55,275 nucleotides of DNA from Firmicutes bacterium UBA1739 (GTDB taxonomy: Bacteria; Bacillota; Clostridia; Peptostreptococcales; Anaerovoracaceae), in assembly GCA_002315385.1 (NCBI GenBank), contig DCHZ01000038.1, positions 27,314-82,588 of the forward strand. The letters are read 5' to 3'. Within the stretch, counting starts at the first letter, position 1. Each line of letters opens with the position of its first letter. The translations under genes and the position numbers were made by a program. The notes beneath the pieces were generated by a model. That model was not told the origin of the DNA. It searched no databases and was given only the letters and a program-made list of their open reading frames with translations. Positions 25,677-34,642 of the stretch are shown in pieces.

Positions 25677-28013
25677 TCAGCAAATAGATTCCATTTCAGC
25701 CCCGTGTTTTACCCGATCCTTTTCTTCGGCAGTTTTGGCGTCATTCCATCTGCTCATGTCGCCTACAAGATAACCGGTTATTCTTCTTATTCTTTCAAAT
25801 CTCTCGTGCTCCTCTTCTGTTCTTCCGCACTGAGGGCAAACGTCATCTATGATTCCATTATATCCGCATACAGGGTCTCTGTCTACCGGATGATTTATCG
25901 ATCCGTATCCTATTCCGTTTTCCTTCATACATCTGATTACCTGCTCAAAGGCTTCGATGTTGTTTAACGGATTTCCGTCGAGTTCTATGTAGGAAATATG
26001 ACCTGCATTGGTCAGGGCATGATAAGGACCTTCAAGCTTGATTTTGTCAAATGCCGATATCGGATAGCCCACCGGAATATGGAATGAATTTGTATAATAA
26101 TCCTTATCCGTAACACCTTCTATAACGCCGTATTTTTTTCTGTCAATTCTTACAAATCTCCCTGACAGTCCTTCTGCCGGTGTTGCCAGCAATGTATAGT
26201 TAAGCTTTGTTTTTCTGCTTTCCTCATCCATTCTCTTTCTCATATATCCTATAATTTCCAGTCCGAGATTCTGTGCCTCTTCGGACTGACCATGATGCTG
26301 TCCCAGAAGAGCAGTCAGACATTCCGCCAGTCCTATGAATCCCACAGACAGAGTTCCGTGCTTCAGAACCTCTCCGACGGTGTCTTCCATTTCCAGTTTA
26401 TCCGAATCAATCCAGATTCCCTGTCCCATGAGGAACGGGAAGTTCTTGACCTTTTTACTGCACTGTATCGCAAATCTTTCATTGAGCTGTTTTATGCATA
26501 AATCTATCTTTCTGTCCAGCTCATCGAAAAACAATTCCATATTCTTATGTGCGTTAATTGCGATTCTAGGCAGATTTATTGAGGTAAAGCTCAGATTTCC
26601 TCTTCCGTTTACAATCTCCCTTTCCGGATCATGCACATTACCTATAACCCTGGTTCTGCATCCCATATATGCAACTTCCGTTTCGGGATGACCTTCTTTA
26701 TAATACTTTAAGTTATACGGAGCATCAATAAATGAATAATTAGGGAAAAGTCTTTTCGCAGACACTCTCATTGACAGTCTGAATAAATCATAATTCGGTT
26801 CCCCCTCATTATAGTTGATTCCTTCTTTTATTTTAAATATCTGAATCGGGAATATAGGTGTTTCTCCGTTTCCGAGACCGCTTTCCGTAGCCAGAAGAAG
26901 GTTTTTGATTATCATTCTTCCTTCAACCGATGTATCGAGACCGTAATTAACCGAGCTGAAAGGAATCTGAGCACCGGCTCTGGAATGCATTGTATTCAGA
27001 TTGTGAATAAATGCTTCCATTGCCTGATAGGTTTCTCTGTCCACCTCGGCTTCGGCCGCTTTTTTAACGAATCCGAGAATTTTTTCCAGGATTTTTTCGT
27101 CCTTAACGTATCTGCCCACAACCTCTCTCTGAATTGCCACCTGTTCTTCTCCGTCAGCCAGCGAAGGTACATAGTCAAATTCATCATTGAAAATACTCAT
27201 GATTTCCACTGAAGTCTTTTTTGATTCCGGCAGATCATACAGCATATCAAAACACTTCGCAAGATTGGAACGGAACAGCTTCTTATAACTCTTTTTTATA
27301 CCTTCCGACATTGCGTAATCGAAATTCGGAATACTCTGACCGCCGTGCTGGTCATTCTGATTCGACTGAATGGCAATACATGCCAGAGCAGCATAGCTCT
27401 GTATGGAATTAGGCTCTCTGAGAAATCCGTGACCTGTCGAAAATCCGCCTCTGAAAAGACGATCTAAATCTATCTGACAGCAGGTTGTGGTAAGTGTATA
27501 GAAATCCATATCATGAATGTGAATATCACCGTTAATATGCGCCTGGGAAATCTTCGGGTCTATTATAAACATCTCATAAAACTGTTTTGCACTTTCGGAA
27601 CCGTACTTGAGCATTGTACCCATTGCGGTATCTCCGTCTATGTTTGCATTTTCTCTTTTTACGTCGCTGTCCTTGGCATCATTGAAGGTAAGGCCTTCCA
27701 GAGTCTTCATCAGTCCGGAATTCATCTCTCTCACTCTGGATCTGGTAGAACGATAAAGAATGAATTCTTTGGCAGTTCGCGCATGCCCGGTTTCTATCAG
27801 AACCTTTTCAACAGTATCCTGAATTGTTTCCACAGCCGGTTCCACTTCATTCAGCTCATTTTCCAGATACTCCACTACCTGACCGGCCAGCTTTTCCGCA
27901 GTTGCTCTGTCTCTTCCTCCGGTAGCCTTTGCAGCCATAAAAATCGCTTCCGTTATTTTGTCAAGCTCAAAAGGAACTACTCTTCCGTCTCTTTTTTTAA
28001 TATTCTGTATCAT
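25677..28013 (-). CDS. nrdD: Anaerobic ribonucleoside-triphosphate reductase (class III)
   Basis: Makes deoxyribonucleotides under strict anaerobiosis using a glycyl radical. Domains: N-terminal ATP-cone (IKKRDGRVVPFELDKI, residues 4-95) for allosteric control; catalytic ten-stranded barrel; C-terminal zinc-ribbon cysteines (DPVCGYNG, VCPQCGRTEEEH) followed by the glycyl-radical loop RITGYLVGDMSRWNDAK. The ATG 28013 gives the usual MIQNIKKRDG start; a GTG five codons upstream is possible, and neither has an ideally spaced ribosome binding site. 778 residues is normal. A sigma-A promoter lies 140 bases upstream with weak NrdR-box-like sequences. Confidence 0.96.
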   Translation of the reverse strand: MIQNIKKRDGRVVPFELDKITEAIFMAAKATGGRDRATAEKLAGQVVEYLENELNEVEPAVETIQDTVEKVLIETGHARTAKEFILYRSTRSRVREMNSGLMKTLEGLTFNDAKDSDVKRENANIDGDTAMGTMLKYGSESAKQFYEMFIIDPKISQAHINGDIHIHDMDFYTLTTTCCQIDLDRLFRGGFSTGHGFLREPNSIQSYAALACIAIQSNQNDQHGGQSIPNFDYAMSEGIKKSYKKLFRSNLAKCFDMLYDLPESKKTSVEIMSIFNDEFDYVPSLADGEEQVAIQREVVGRYVKDEKILEKILGFVKKAAEAEVDRETYQAMEAFIHNLNTMHSRAGAQIPFSSVNYGLDTSVEGRMIIKNLLLATESGLGNGETPIFPIQIFKIKEGINYNEGEPNYDLFRLSMRVSAKRLFPNYSFIDAPYNLKYYKEGHPETEVAYMGCRTRVIGNVHDPEREIVNGRGNLSFTSINLPRIAINAHKNMELFFDELDRKIDLCIKQLNERFAIQCSKKVKNFPFLMGQGIWIDSDKLEMEDTVGEVLKHGTLSVGFIGLAECLTALLGQHHGQSEEAQNLGLEIIGYMRKRMDEESRKTKLNYTLLATPAEGLSGRFVRIDRKKYGVIEGVTDKDYYTNSFHIPVGYPISAFDKIKLEGPYHALTNAGHISYIELDGNPLNNIEAFEQVIRCMKENGIGYGSINHPVDRDPVCGYNGIIDDVCPQCGRTEEEHERFERIRRITGYLVGDMSRWNDAKTAEEKDRVKHGAEMESIC

Positions 28014-28149
28014 CTCTCCGGTTCCCACCCTTCTAAAATATTATTTTACATATTATTATATAACTGTCGTAATTCAACATCAGCGGAGCTTACTGCCGCT
28101 GTTTAATATGTCTCATATTAAACAGACCGAAGCTTCTGTAACTTATATT

Positions 28150-28178
28150 ATAATATCTTTACTCCGGTTCATTGTCAA
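28150..28178 (-). promoter_or_regulatory. nrdD promoter
   Basis: Minus-strand TTGACA (28173-28178), 17 bases, TATTAT (28150-28155). Just upstream, 28228-28243 reads ATACAATATATAGATA on the plus strand, matching 12 of 16 positions of the NrdR box as I recall it, and 28179-28194 matches about 10. NrdR boxes usually come in pairs about three helical turns apart; these are 49 bases apart, so NrdR control is only suggested. Confidence 0.6.
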
Positions 28179-28310
28179 GCACCATATACATTAAATTGTA
28201 TTGAAAATGTATCTCCCTATAATTAATATACAATATATAGATATCATCCATCTTCTGTCCATGCTTATGGAGTAATAAAAAATTCAATTCTTTTACCGAT
28301 AACTGTGTAT

Positions 28311-28340
28311 TTTACAGCACCGGCGAGTTATAATTATAAC
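28311..28340 (+). promoter_or_regulatory. Possible ldcA promoter
   Basis: TTTACA (28311-28316) and TATAAC (28335-28340) with 18 bases between, about 57 bases before ldcA. The 28029-28396 stretch otherwise holds only this and the divergent nrdD promoter in very AT-rich DNA. Confidence 0.35.
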
Positions 28341-28396
28341 ACATTAACAATAAAATAAAATACATATCTTGTATAAAATATGAAAGGATTTTTAAA

Positions 28397-29314
28397 ATGA
28401 TTATACCCGAACCGCTGAAAAAAGGAGATCGGATTGCATTGATTGCCCCGGCCTCTCCCGCAAAAGAAAAAGAAATAATAAATGCCGGCAAGTCTCTGGC
28501 TCTTCTGGGGCTTGAGCCGGTCTTCTATCCAGGCTGCACCGCCAAACACGGTTATCTCTCGGGAAGTGACGAACTCCGACGGCGGGATTTTGAAAGGGCC
28601 TTTGCGGATCAGTCTGTAAAAGGTGTTTTCTGCATAAGAGGCGGCTACGGCTGCAGCCGTATCATTAAAGATGTTGACCTGAACATAGTACGGAATAATC
28701 CGAAGGTTTTTCTCGGTTACAGTGATGTATCTGTTTTTCATATTGCCATAAATCAGAACTGTGACATGATGACAGTTCACGGTAGTATGCCTTCAATAAA
28801 CTGGGAAAGAAGCGATTCCGCAACGGTTGATTCTCTCAGAAAATGTCTTTTTGATTTCCCGGAAGGCGAAATATCCAATCCTCCGGGCGAAAAGCTGGAA
28901 TGTCTTGTTCCCGGCAAAGCCCGGGGCCGCATAATCGGAGGAAATCTCACCACTGTGATTTCCACTCTGGGGTCTCCTTACGAAATAGACACCACAGGAA
29001 AAATCCTGTATCTCGAAGACATTGATGAAAAGCCCTACAGCATAGACCGCATGCTCACAGCACTTTCCCTGAGCGGAAAATTCCGCGATGCCGCGGGGAT
29101 TATTCTCGGTCCCTTCGTCAACTGCGAAGAGGAAGAAGGAATACCGGCTCTCACGATTTCACAGATATTTGACGAAGTAATCCGCCCCTGGAACAAACCC
29201 ACTGTCACAAATTTCAGATGCGGTCATATTTACCCTCAGATTGCTTTTCCTATGGGAGCCCTGACCGAGATAGACGCACAGATACCTTCAATCAGATTCA
29301 TTAAAGAGTGCTGA
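28397..29314 (+). CDS. ldcA: Muramoyltetrapeptide L,D-carboxypeptidase (S66 family)
   Basis: A 305-residue serine peptidase that trims the terminal D-alanine from peptidoglycan tetrapeptides during recycling, or a MccF-type relative that cleaves acyl-nucleotide inhibitors. The S66 triad is visible: Ser109 in GYSD, Glu207 in YLEDID and His277 in RCGHIYP. The start has AAAGGA eight bases upstream. It is transcribed opposite to the nrdD operon and is one of only two plus-strand genes. Directly after its stop codon lies a fragment of ftsH in the same frame. No signal peptide, so it acts in the cytoplasm. Confidence 0.92.
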   Translation: MIIPEPLKKGDRIALIAPASPAKEKEIINAGKSLALLGLEPVFYPGCTAKHGYLSGSDELRRRDFERAFADQSVKGVFCIRGGYGCSRIIKDVDLNIVRNNPKVFLGYSDVSVFHIAINQNCDMMTVHGSMPSINWERSDSATVDSLRKCLFDFPEGEISNPPGEKLECLVPGKARGRIIGGNLTTVISTLGSPYEIDTTGKILYLEDIDEKPYSIDRMLTALSLSGKFRDAAGIILGPFVNCEEEEGIPALTISQIFDEVIRPWNKPTVTNFRCGHIYPQIAFPMGALTEIDAQIPSIRFIKEC

Positions 29315-29341
29315 TACATCGATTTCCGTATCCTTTCATTA

Positions 29342-29572
29342 AGAAGGAAAATCGCTTACCATGAAGCCGGACATGCTCTTGCCGCAAAGCATTTCGGTCA
29401 TGACACAGTTCCCAAAATATCAATCATTCCCCGGGGTCAGGCTTTAGGCTACACCATGCAGATTCCCGGTGAAGACCGCTACCTTATCACGGAAAATGAA
29501 ATGCCGGATAAAAAAAGAGCGCGGCATACCTGTCTGCATACCGCACCCGTAATCATTTTCATGTGTCTTTAA
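29342..29572 (+). pseudogene. ftsH: ftsH fragment (M41 peptidase domain)
   Basis: Reading the frame from 29342 gives RRKIAYHEAGHALAAKHFG and then IIPRGQALGYTMQIPGEDRY, followed by LITENEMPD. This is the zinc-protease core of FtsH, with the HEAGH metal-binding motif at 29360-29374 and the conserved IIPRG..LGYT..LP.EDRY stretch. Similarity covers only about 57 codons (to about 29515), then the frame runs through unrelated codons to TAA at 29570-29572. There is no start codon, AAA domain or membrane segment, so this is a decayed remnant. It lies immediately after ldcA in the same frame. A complete ftsH is not in this window. Confidence 0.85.
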
Positions 29573-29593
29573 CTAATGTGCCGGTGAAATATT

Positions 29594-31924
29594 CTAATTT
29601 GCTTCATAATAGAATACTTCCCTTACCAGATAAACAATCTTCGCAGCTTCACCTCTTGTGGCATTTCCGAGAGGGTCGAAGGTGCCGTCCGCTCTTCCGG
29701 ACATTATTCCTTCCCCCACAACCTTTTTAACAGAAGGTTCCGCCCAGGAGCTTATTTTAGATTTGTCCGGGAAGTTCAGAGCAGCTTCCGGCTTTTCCCA
29801 TTCCATTCCTTTATAATCAAAATAATTGCTTATCATCACACACATCTGCTCCCTGCTTACCTTGGCATCGGGAGCAAATTTTCCGTTGCCCATTCCGTTT
29901 ACTATTCCGTTGGCAACACCCCAGTTAATGCAATCCGTATACCACATTCCGCTCTTCACATCGCTGAACTGCACGGTCGGCGTCACTTTAAGATTCTCTC
30001 CGTCGCTTACTTTAGAGAGCATCATCAGAAACTGTGCTCTGGTCAGGCTTGAATCCGGTTCGAATTTTGTATCAGTCATACCTTTTACTATTCCTTCGTT
30101 CAACAGAGCTATGATGTAGTCTTTTGCCCAGTGTTTTTCAATATCACTGAACTGAGACGAAGATTTTACAGTTACCGGAATACTGTAGGATTTCTGTCCG
30201 CCTGTAAGATTTACAGTCCCCTTGAATTCTCCCACTTTATTTACGGCAGTAAATTTGCCGTTCTGGTCAACTGTTCCGATTTCCGGAGAACATGACCATG
30301 TAAACAGACTGTCTTTATACAGTACCTGAGATTTGCCGTAAAGAACCTTTGTTACGTTAAAATCAAAGCTTTCTCCCGCACCCAGAGTTGCCGAGGTTTT
30401 GTTAAGTGCAAAAGTAATATCCGTTACAATGTTTACCCTGGCTGTTCCCGTTATATCTCCGCTGGTGGCTGTAATCACTGCCTCTCCCGCAGCTCCCTTT
30501 GCTGATGTAAACAGACCTGATGAACTTATGCTGCCGTAATCTGAATCAACACTGTAGGAAACATCTGACGGAAGCGATGCTTTTTCATACAGCGAGTTTA
30601 CTCCGTATGATGAAAGCTGTACGGACATTCCCGGCATCATCAGTGTGTTTTCGGGATAAACCGCAATAGAAGATGCTCCGCTTTCATCCTTCGCTGTGTA
30701 AACAAAAAACAGGCCGTTCGTTACACTTCTGAGAGTACCGTCTGAAGGGCTGTTGACTACCTTTGCGGAATTGCTGATTCCCGGTTCATCTCTTGCCACC
30801 ATTGTTGTGGAGCCGCCTCCATCCATGTTTACTACCGTATCACATCCCAGCGACATAAGATAAGAAGTGATATCCACCGCATTCATTCCCTTGGAAACAG
30901 AAGACTGTCTTCCGTCAACCACAAACAGCACGACAGCACCGTCAGGTTTTATTCCTATACAGGTTCTGGGATTCAGAGTTGTATCCTTTGTATATACTGT
31001 TCCCTTATATGCAAGAAGATGGTATATTCCCATTGCTTCGTCGGCATTATTTATCGGTGATCCGGCATCTGCAGATACGCTTATAGTCACCTTTGAGCCC
31101 GGAACCATTGCGGAAACATTTCCGTAAGATGATGACAGGTTGTTTGCCGATAAAACAAACTGGTTATCCTTTATAGGCGTACTGTGGGTATTCGAGCTGA
31201 CCGAAGTAACTGTTGCTTCCACGGTGCCGCCCACCTTTAAATCAGCTCTGCTGCCGGAAGTGATTGTCAGCACAGCTTCCGCACAGGTACCCGAAGTTTT
31301 TGTGGTATCAGAATATCTTGTATTGAAAATATGAAGAGCATTTCCTCCGCCGTGTGGAACATTGAAATATCCGATGGTGGTTCTGGCATCTTCGGTTTCG
31401 GCAGCACCGGTCTCCGTGCCCCCTCCGTTTACATACTTAGTGTATTCCATAGTGTATGTTATCTGCTGCTTTGTTACATCAGCCTTTCCCTGACCGTCAA
31501 ATGAAAGAAGATACTCGGACTGATATCCTCCTGTATACAGTATTCCGTCATGAATTACCGCACCCTTCGGAGTTCCCGAAGCCATATCAAATATGTCCCC
31601 GTTTATTCCTCCGATAACTTTATAGCCTTCTGTGCCGAGAATATTTGCCATACTGCTTACTGTATAGGTTTTTCTGGTCAGACCGTTATATACATACGGC
31701 TTAACTGTTCCGGCAGTCACATTGGCATCAATTACATGGGCGCTGACAATTCCTCCCGCTGCTGAATTTTCACCCTGCAGATACATATAAACCGCATCCG
31801 GTCCTATAGTCTGTTTTTTGTCGTAGCTTACTGTACCTATGCCATCGTATGAAGTAAACCCCGACAGTATCATAATCAAACTCAGTGCCAGTGCGGTTAC
31901 TATTGATAATTTTCTGATTTTCAT
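29594..31924 (-). CDS. Secreted surface protein: phosphodiester glycosidase (NAGPA-like) domain plus three SLH domains
   Basis: A 776-residue exported protein. Residues 1-25 are a signal peptide (MKIRKLSIVTALALSLIMILSG). Residues 60-410 resemble the phosphodiester glycosidase/NAGPA domain, with IGGINGDIFD, CIGIKPDGAVVLFVVDGR and the GCDTVVNMDGGGSTTM core. Residues 420-590 contain two Ig-like (Big_2-type) segments. The last 185 residues are three S-layer homology repeats (e.g. HWAKDYIIALLNEGIVKGM, WYTDCINWGVANGIVNGM, EPSVKKVVGEGIMSGRADG) that would anchor it to pyruvylated secondary wall polymer. A strong AAGGAGG site is present. It follows thrS but behind a good terminator, so it should have its own promoter. 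Confidence 0.88.
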   Translation of the reverse strand: MKIRKLSIVTALALSLIMILSGFTSYDGIGTVSYDKKQTIGPDAVYMYLQGENSAAGGIVSAHVIDANVTAGTVKPYVYNGLTRKTYTVSSMANILGTEGYKVIGGINGDIFDMASGTPKGAVIHDGILYTGGYQSEYLLSFDGQGKADVTKQQITYTMEYTKYVNGGGTETGAAETEDARTTIGYFNVPHGGGNALHIFNTRYSDTTKTSGTCAEAVLTITSGSRADLKVGGTVEATVTSVSSNTHSTPIKDNQFVLSANNLSSSYGNVSAMVPGSKVTISVSADAGSPINNADEAMGIYHLLAYKGTVYTKDTTLNPRTCIGIKPDGAVVLFVVDGRQSSVSKGMNAVDITSYLMSLGCDTVVNMDGGGSTTMVARDEPGISNSAKVVNSPSDGTLRSVTNGLFFVYTAKDESGASSIAVYPENTLMMPGMSVQLSSYGVNSLYEKASLPSDVSYSVDSDYGSISSSGLFTSAKGAAGEAVITATSGDITGTARVNIVTDITFALNKTSATLGAGESFDFNVTKVLYGKSQVLYKDSLFTWSCSPEIGTVDQNGKFTAVNKVGEFKGTVNLTGGQKSYSIPVTVKSSSQFSDIEKHWAKDYIIALLNEGIVKGMTDTKFEPDSSLTRAQFLMMLSKVSDGENLKVTPTVQFSDVKSGMWYTDCINWGVANGIVNGMGNGKFAPDAKVSREQMCVMISNYFDYKGMEWEKPEAALNFPDKSKISSWAEPSVKKVVGEGIMSGRADGTFDPLGNATRGEAAKIVYLVREVFYYEAN

Positions 31925-31979
31925 AATAGCATTCCTCCTTAGTAAAAAGTTATTATGCTCCGAATCCGGAAATCATCCC

Positions 31980-32010
31980 AAAAACAGAAGGAGGATTACT
32001 CCTCCCTCCG
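31980..32010 (-). terminator. Terminator between thrS and the SLH gene
   Basis: Minus strand: an 11-base stem (32000-32010 with 31985-31995, two G-T pairs) with a GTAA loop followed by TTTTTGG. It ends thrS, or acts as an attenuator for the SLH gene 56 bases further on. Confidence 0.75.
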
Positions 32011-32035
32011 TAGTCAGAAATCAGTCACTGCTCAT

Positions 32036-32075
32036 AAACTTAACTCCCCTTAATTAAGATTGTTAAAAACTTAAC
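32036..32075. repeat. Two 9-base direct repeats upstream of the SLH gene
   Basis: AAACTTAAC occurs at 32036-32044 and again at 32067-32075, exactly 31 bases apart (three helical turns), around a TTAATTAA palindrome. It looks like a tandem protein-binding site in the thrS/SLH intergenic region. No good promoter could be assigned. Confidence 0.45.
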
Positions 32076-32105
32076 CGGAGCATTGGTTTCCGCTGAATCG
32101 CCTCA

Positions 32106-34025
32106 CTAAAAAGTCTGCGAAACATCCTTTGTTTTGATTTTTTCCCGGATTTTTTCTATGAAATCATCTATCTCAAATACGCCCAGCTCTCCTGCCACGC
32201 CGGATCTTACCGAAATATTATTCTCGGTGGCTTCTTTTTCTCCAACTACCAGCATAAACGGAGTTTTTTCCAGCTGTGCCTGACGTATTTTATAACCGAT
32301 CTTTTCATTTCTGTCATCATATTCAACTCTGAGACCCGCATCGGCAAATTTTTTCACGATTTTTTCCGCATACGGATGGAATTTTTCCGCAATCGGCATA
32401 ACCTTAACCTGAACAGGTGCAAGCCAGAGAGGGAATCTGCCGGCAAAATGCTCTGTAAGAATTCCGATAAATCTTTCGATACTTCCGAAAATTACACGAT
32501 GAATCATAACAGGTCTGTGTTTTTCGCCATCGCTTCCCACATATGTAAGGTCGAATCTCTGAGGCATCTGCATATCCAGCTGAATTGTACCGCACTGCCA
32601 TGTTCTGCCGATACAGTCTTCAAGATGGAAGTCAAGCTTCGGTCCGTAGAATGCTCCGTCACCTTCGTTGATAACATACGGAACACCCACAGTTTCCATC
32701 GCTTCTTTAAGAGCGCTTTCCGCCATTTCCCATTCTTCGTCTGTTCCCATTGAATCCTCAGGTCTTGTGGAGAGCTCAATATGATATTTGAATCCGAATA
32801 CCGAATAAACGTCATCGATGAATTTAACAACTCCGATGATTTCATCTTTAATCTGCTCCGGAAGCATGAAGATGTGCGCATCGTCCTGTGTGAATGTTCT
32901 TACTCTCATGAGACCGTGAAGTGCTCCTGAAAGCTCATGTCTGTGCACCTGTCCGAGTTCTCCCATTCTGATTGGGAAATCTCTGTATGAGTACATTTTT
33001 CTCTTATATGCCAGCATCGAACCCGGGCAGTTCATAGGCTTGATTGCATATGCTTCTTCATCTATCTGAGTGAAATACATATTGTCTTTATAGTGATCCC
33101 AGTGACCGGAGGTTCTCCAGAGCTGTTCATTTAAAATAAGAGGTGTCTTGATTTCCTTATATCCTCTTTTTGCATGCTCCTGTCTCCAGTAAGCTTCCAG
33201 CTCGTTTCGGATGATCATTCCTTTCGGCATGAAGAACGGGAATCCCGGGCCTTCTTCCATTATTGTGAACAGATCCATGTCTTTTCCGATTTTTCTGTGG
33301 TCTCTTTTCTTTGCTTCTTCTATTCTGTTGAGATATTCTTCCAAAAGCTCCTGTTTAGGAAAACAGGTTCCGTATATTCTCTGGAGCATAGGATTTTTTT
33401 CGCTGCCTCTCCAGTATGCACCCGCCACACTGGTGAGCTTGACTGCTTTAATTGCTCCTGTGGATGCAACATGAGGTCCCGCACATAAATCAGTGAATTC
33501 TCCCTGCTTATAGAAAGAAATGGTTGCATCTGCCGGAAGATCCTGAACCAGCTCTACTTTATAATTCTGTCCGAGACCTCTGAAATAATCGATGGCAACG
33601 GCTCTCGGCATTTCAAATCTTTCCAGCGGATAGTTTGCCGAAATTATTCTGTTCATTTCTTTCTCGATTTTAGCCAGATCGGAATCAGTGAGTCTGTGTT
33701 CCATGTCAAAATCATAATAGAATCCATTGTCTATTGCCGGTCCTATACCGAACTTTACATCCGGGAACAGCTTTTTCACTGCCTGTGCCATTATATGAGA
33801 AGCTGTGTGTCTGTATGTGTTTCTTGCTCTTTCATCATCAAAATTCAGAATTTCAAGTTCGCAGTCTTTTTCAATAGGAAAGCTGAGAGGCTTCACTTCT
33901 CCGTCAACCACTCCCACGATGGCTTCCTTGGCCAGCGCATTGCTTATGGACTTTGCTGCGTCTTTTATCGTTTTTCCGTCCGCGATTTCTCTTACGCTTC
34001 CGTCTTTCAATGTAATTTTTGCCAT
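32106..34025 (-). CDS. thrS: Threonyl-tRNA synthetase
   Basis: Charges tRNA-Thr. The 639 residues comprise the TGS domain (1-60), the editing domain with HTASHIMAQAV and its cysteine/histidine site (about 65-225), the class II catalytic core with motif 2/3 elements (MNCPGSM, RMGELGQVHRHE, RVIFGSIERF) and zinc ligands Cys, His, His, and the C-terminal anticodon-binding domain (about 540-639). It is preceded by AAGGAG. Expression is controlled by a threonine-specific T-box leader (34045-34280). Confidence 0.98.
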   Translation of the reverse strand: MAKITLKDGSVREIADGKTIKDAAKSISNALAKEAIVGVVDGEVKPLSFPIEKDCELEILNFDDERARNTYRHTASHIMAQAVKKLFPDVKFGIGPAIDNGFYYDFDMEHRLTDSDLAKIEKEMNRIISANYPLERFEMPRAVAIDYFRGLGQNYKVELVQDLPADATISFYKQGEFTDLCAGPHVASTGAIKAVKLTSVAGAYWRGSEKNPMLQRIYGTCFPKQELLEEYLNRIEEAKKRDHRKIGKDMDLFTIMEEGPGFPFFMPKGMIIRNELEAYWRQEHAKRGYKEIKTPLILNEQLWRTSGHWDHYKDNMYFTQIDEEAYAIKPMNCPGSMLAYKRKMYSYRDFPIRMGELGQVHRHELSGALHGLMRVRTFTQDDAHIFMLPEQIKDEIIGVVKFIDDVYSVFGFKYHIELSTRPEDSMGTDEEWEMAESALKEAMETVGVPYVINEGDGAFYGPKLDFHLEDCIGRTWQCGTIQLDMQMPQRFDLTYVGSDGEKHRPVMIHRVIFGSIERFIGILTEHFAGRFPLWLAPVQVKVMPIAEKFHPYAEKIVKKFADAGLRVEYDDRNEKIGYKIRQAQLEKTPFMLVVGEKEATENNISVRSGVAGELGVFEIDDFIEKIREKIKTKDVSQTF

Positions 34026-34044
34026 TTTTCTTTCTCCTTACATA

Positions 34045-34280
34045 TTATTTTATCAAAAAAATAATCCCCGAACACCGTATCTGCGGCATTCGGGGCAGTT
34101 TGTCTTACTGCGGTTCCACCCGATTTTATACTGTTTATCATCTTTAACGGGATGAACCGGTGCTTTTTCGAAAGCACTGCTCCGAGATGGTTTTCGGTCG
34201 GATTTCTGCAAGCCTTCTCAGCAACGGCTCTCTCTGTAGTATACATCGGACCTACTCTTCTCTTCACTGCATTTCACATA
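34045..34280 (-). promoter_or_regulatory. T-box riboswitch for thrS
   Basis: Minus strand from a start near 34280: stem I begins with the AGAGAG element typical of T-boxes, the likely specifier ACC (Thr) is at 34189-34191 followed by A, and the conserved antiterminator sequence GGTGGAACCGC is at 34110-34120. Then comes a terminator: CCCCGAA (34089-34095) pairs with TTCGGGG (34066-34072), followed by ATTATTTTTTT. Uncharged tRNA-Thr should favour the antiterminator and turn thrS on. Confidence 0.92.
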
Positions 34281-34287
34281 TATTTCT

Positions 34288-34316
34288 ATTATCATACTCC
34301 GAAACGCTTTTGTCAA
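34288..34316 (-). promoter_or_regulatory. thrS promoter
   Basis: Minus-strand TTGACA (34311-34316), 17 bases, GATAAT (34288-34293), placed just ahead of the T-box leader. Confidence 0.8.
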
Positions 34317-34347
34317 TCTCATTATCGCTTTTTGACATTATTTGTTT

Positions 34348-34617
34348 CTATAGTTTATCAATATATTTTACGATATCGGTAAAAAACTCTTCCCCCCATA
34401 CCAGCATCGGCTTCGCTTTTGTCGTATACTGTTTATGTGCGGCACAGCAGTTCTGACAGCCTCCGATTACCAGAAGTCCTTCATAATCGGCACCCTCCCG
34501 GGCTATTTCAAATTCTTTTATATCTTTAAAATGATTGCCTACCTTTTCCACAAAGGCCTTTCTGTCATAGTGTGGATTGCATCCGCCGCAATATCTGATT
34601 CCTATCATTTTTTTCAT
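34348..34617 (-). CDS. Small cysteine-containing protein (CGGCNP motif), unknown function
   Basis: An 89-residue protein with the N-terminal motif IGIRYCGGCNPHYDR and a second cysteine group GGCQNCCAAH near residue 55. Five cysteines and nearby histidines suggest a bound metal or Fe-S cluster, but I cannot name the family. It has its own promoter (34704-34732) and is followed by the thrS promoter, so it is monocistronic, just downstream of abfD. The ribosome binding site AGGAAAGGGAAAG is separated from the ATG by a perfect 25-base hairpin (34618-34642), which would bring the two together when folded. An alternative ATG at 34608 exists. Confidence 0.7.
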   Translation of the reverse strand: MKKMIGIRYCGGCNPHYDRKAFVEKVGNHFKDIKEFEIAREGADYEGLLVIGGCQNCCAAHKQYTTKAKPMLVWGEEFFTDIVKYIDKL

Positions 34618-34642
34618 GTTAATCCGGCCGAACCCGATTAAC
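34618..34642 (-). promoter_or_regulatory. Hairpin between ribosome binding site and start codon
   Basis: Perfect inverted repeat GTTAATC (34618-34624) / GATTAAC (34636-34642) with an 11-base GC-rich loop, lying exactly between the purine-rich site (34643-34655) and the ATG at 34617. Confidence 0.6.

Noticed and set aside
28179..28243. Pair of NrdR boxes at the nrdD promoter
   Set aside because: The best site matches 12 of 16 positions and the second about 10, and they are 49 rather than about 31 bases apart; kept only as a remark in the promoter entry.
31925..32105. Known riboswitch (cyclic-di-GMP or cyclic-di-AMP type) before the SLH gene
   Set aside because: None of the conserved core sequences of these classes that I know is present.
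34007..34267. Open frame of 86 codons on the minus strand upstream of thrS
   Set aside because: It lies over the T-box leader, including the antiterminator and terminator; the RNA structure explains the sequence.
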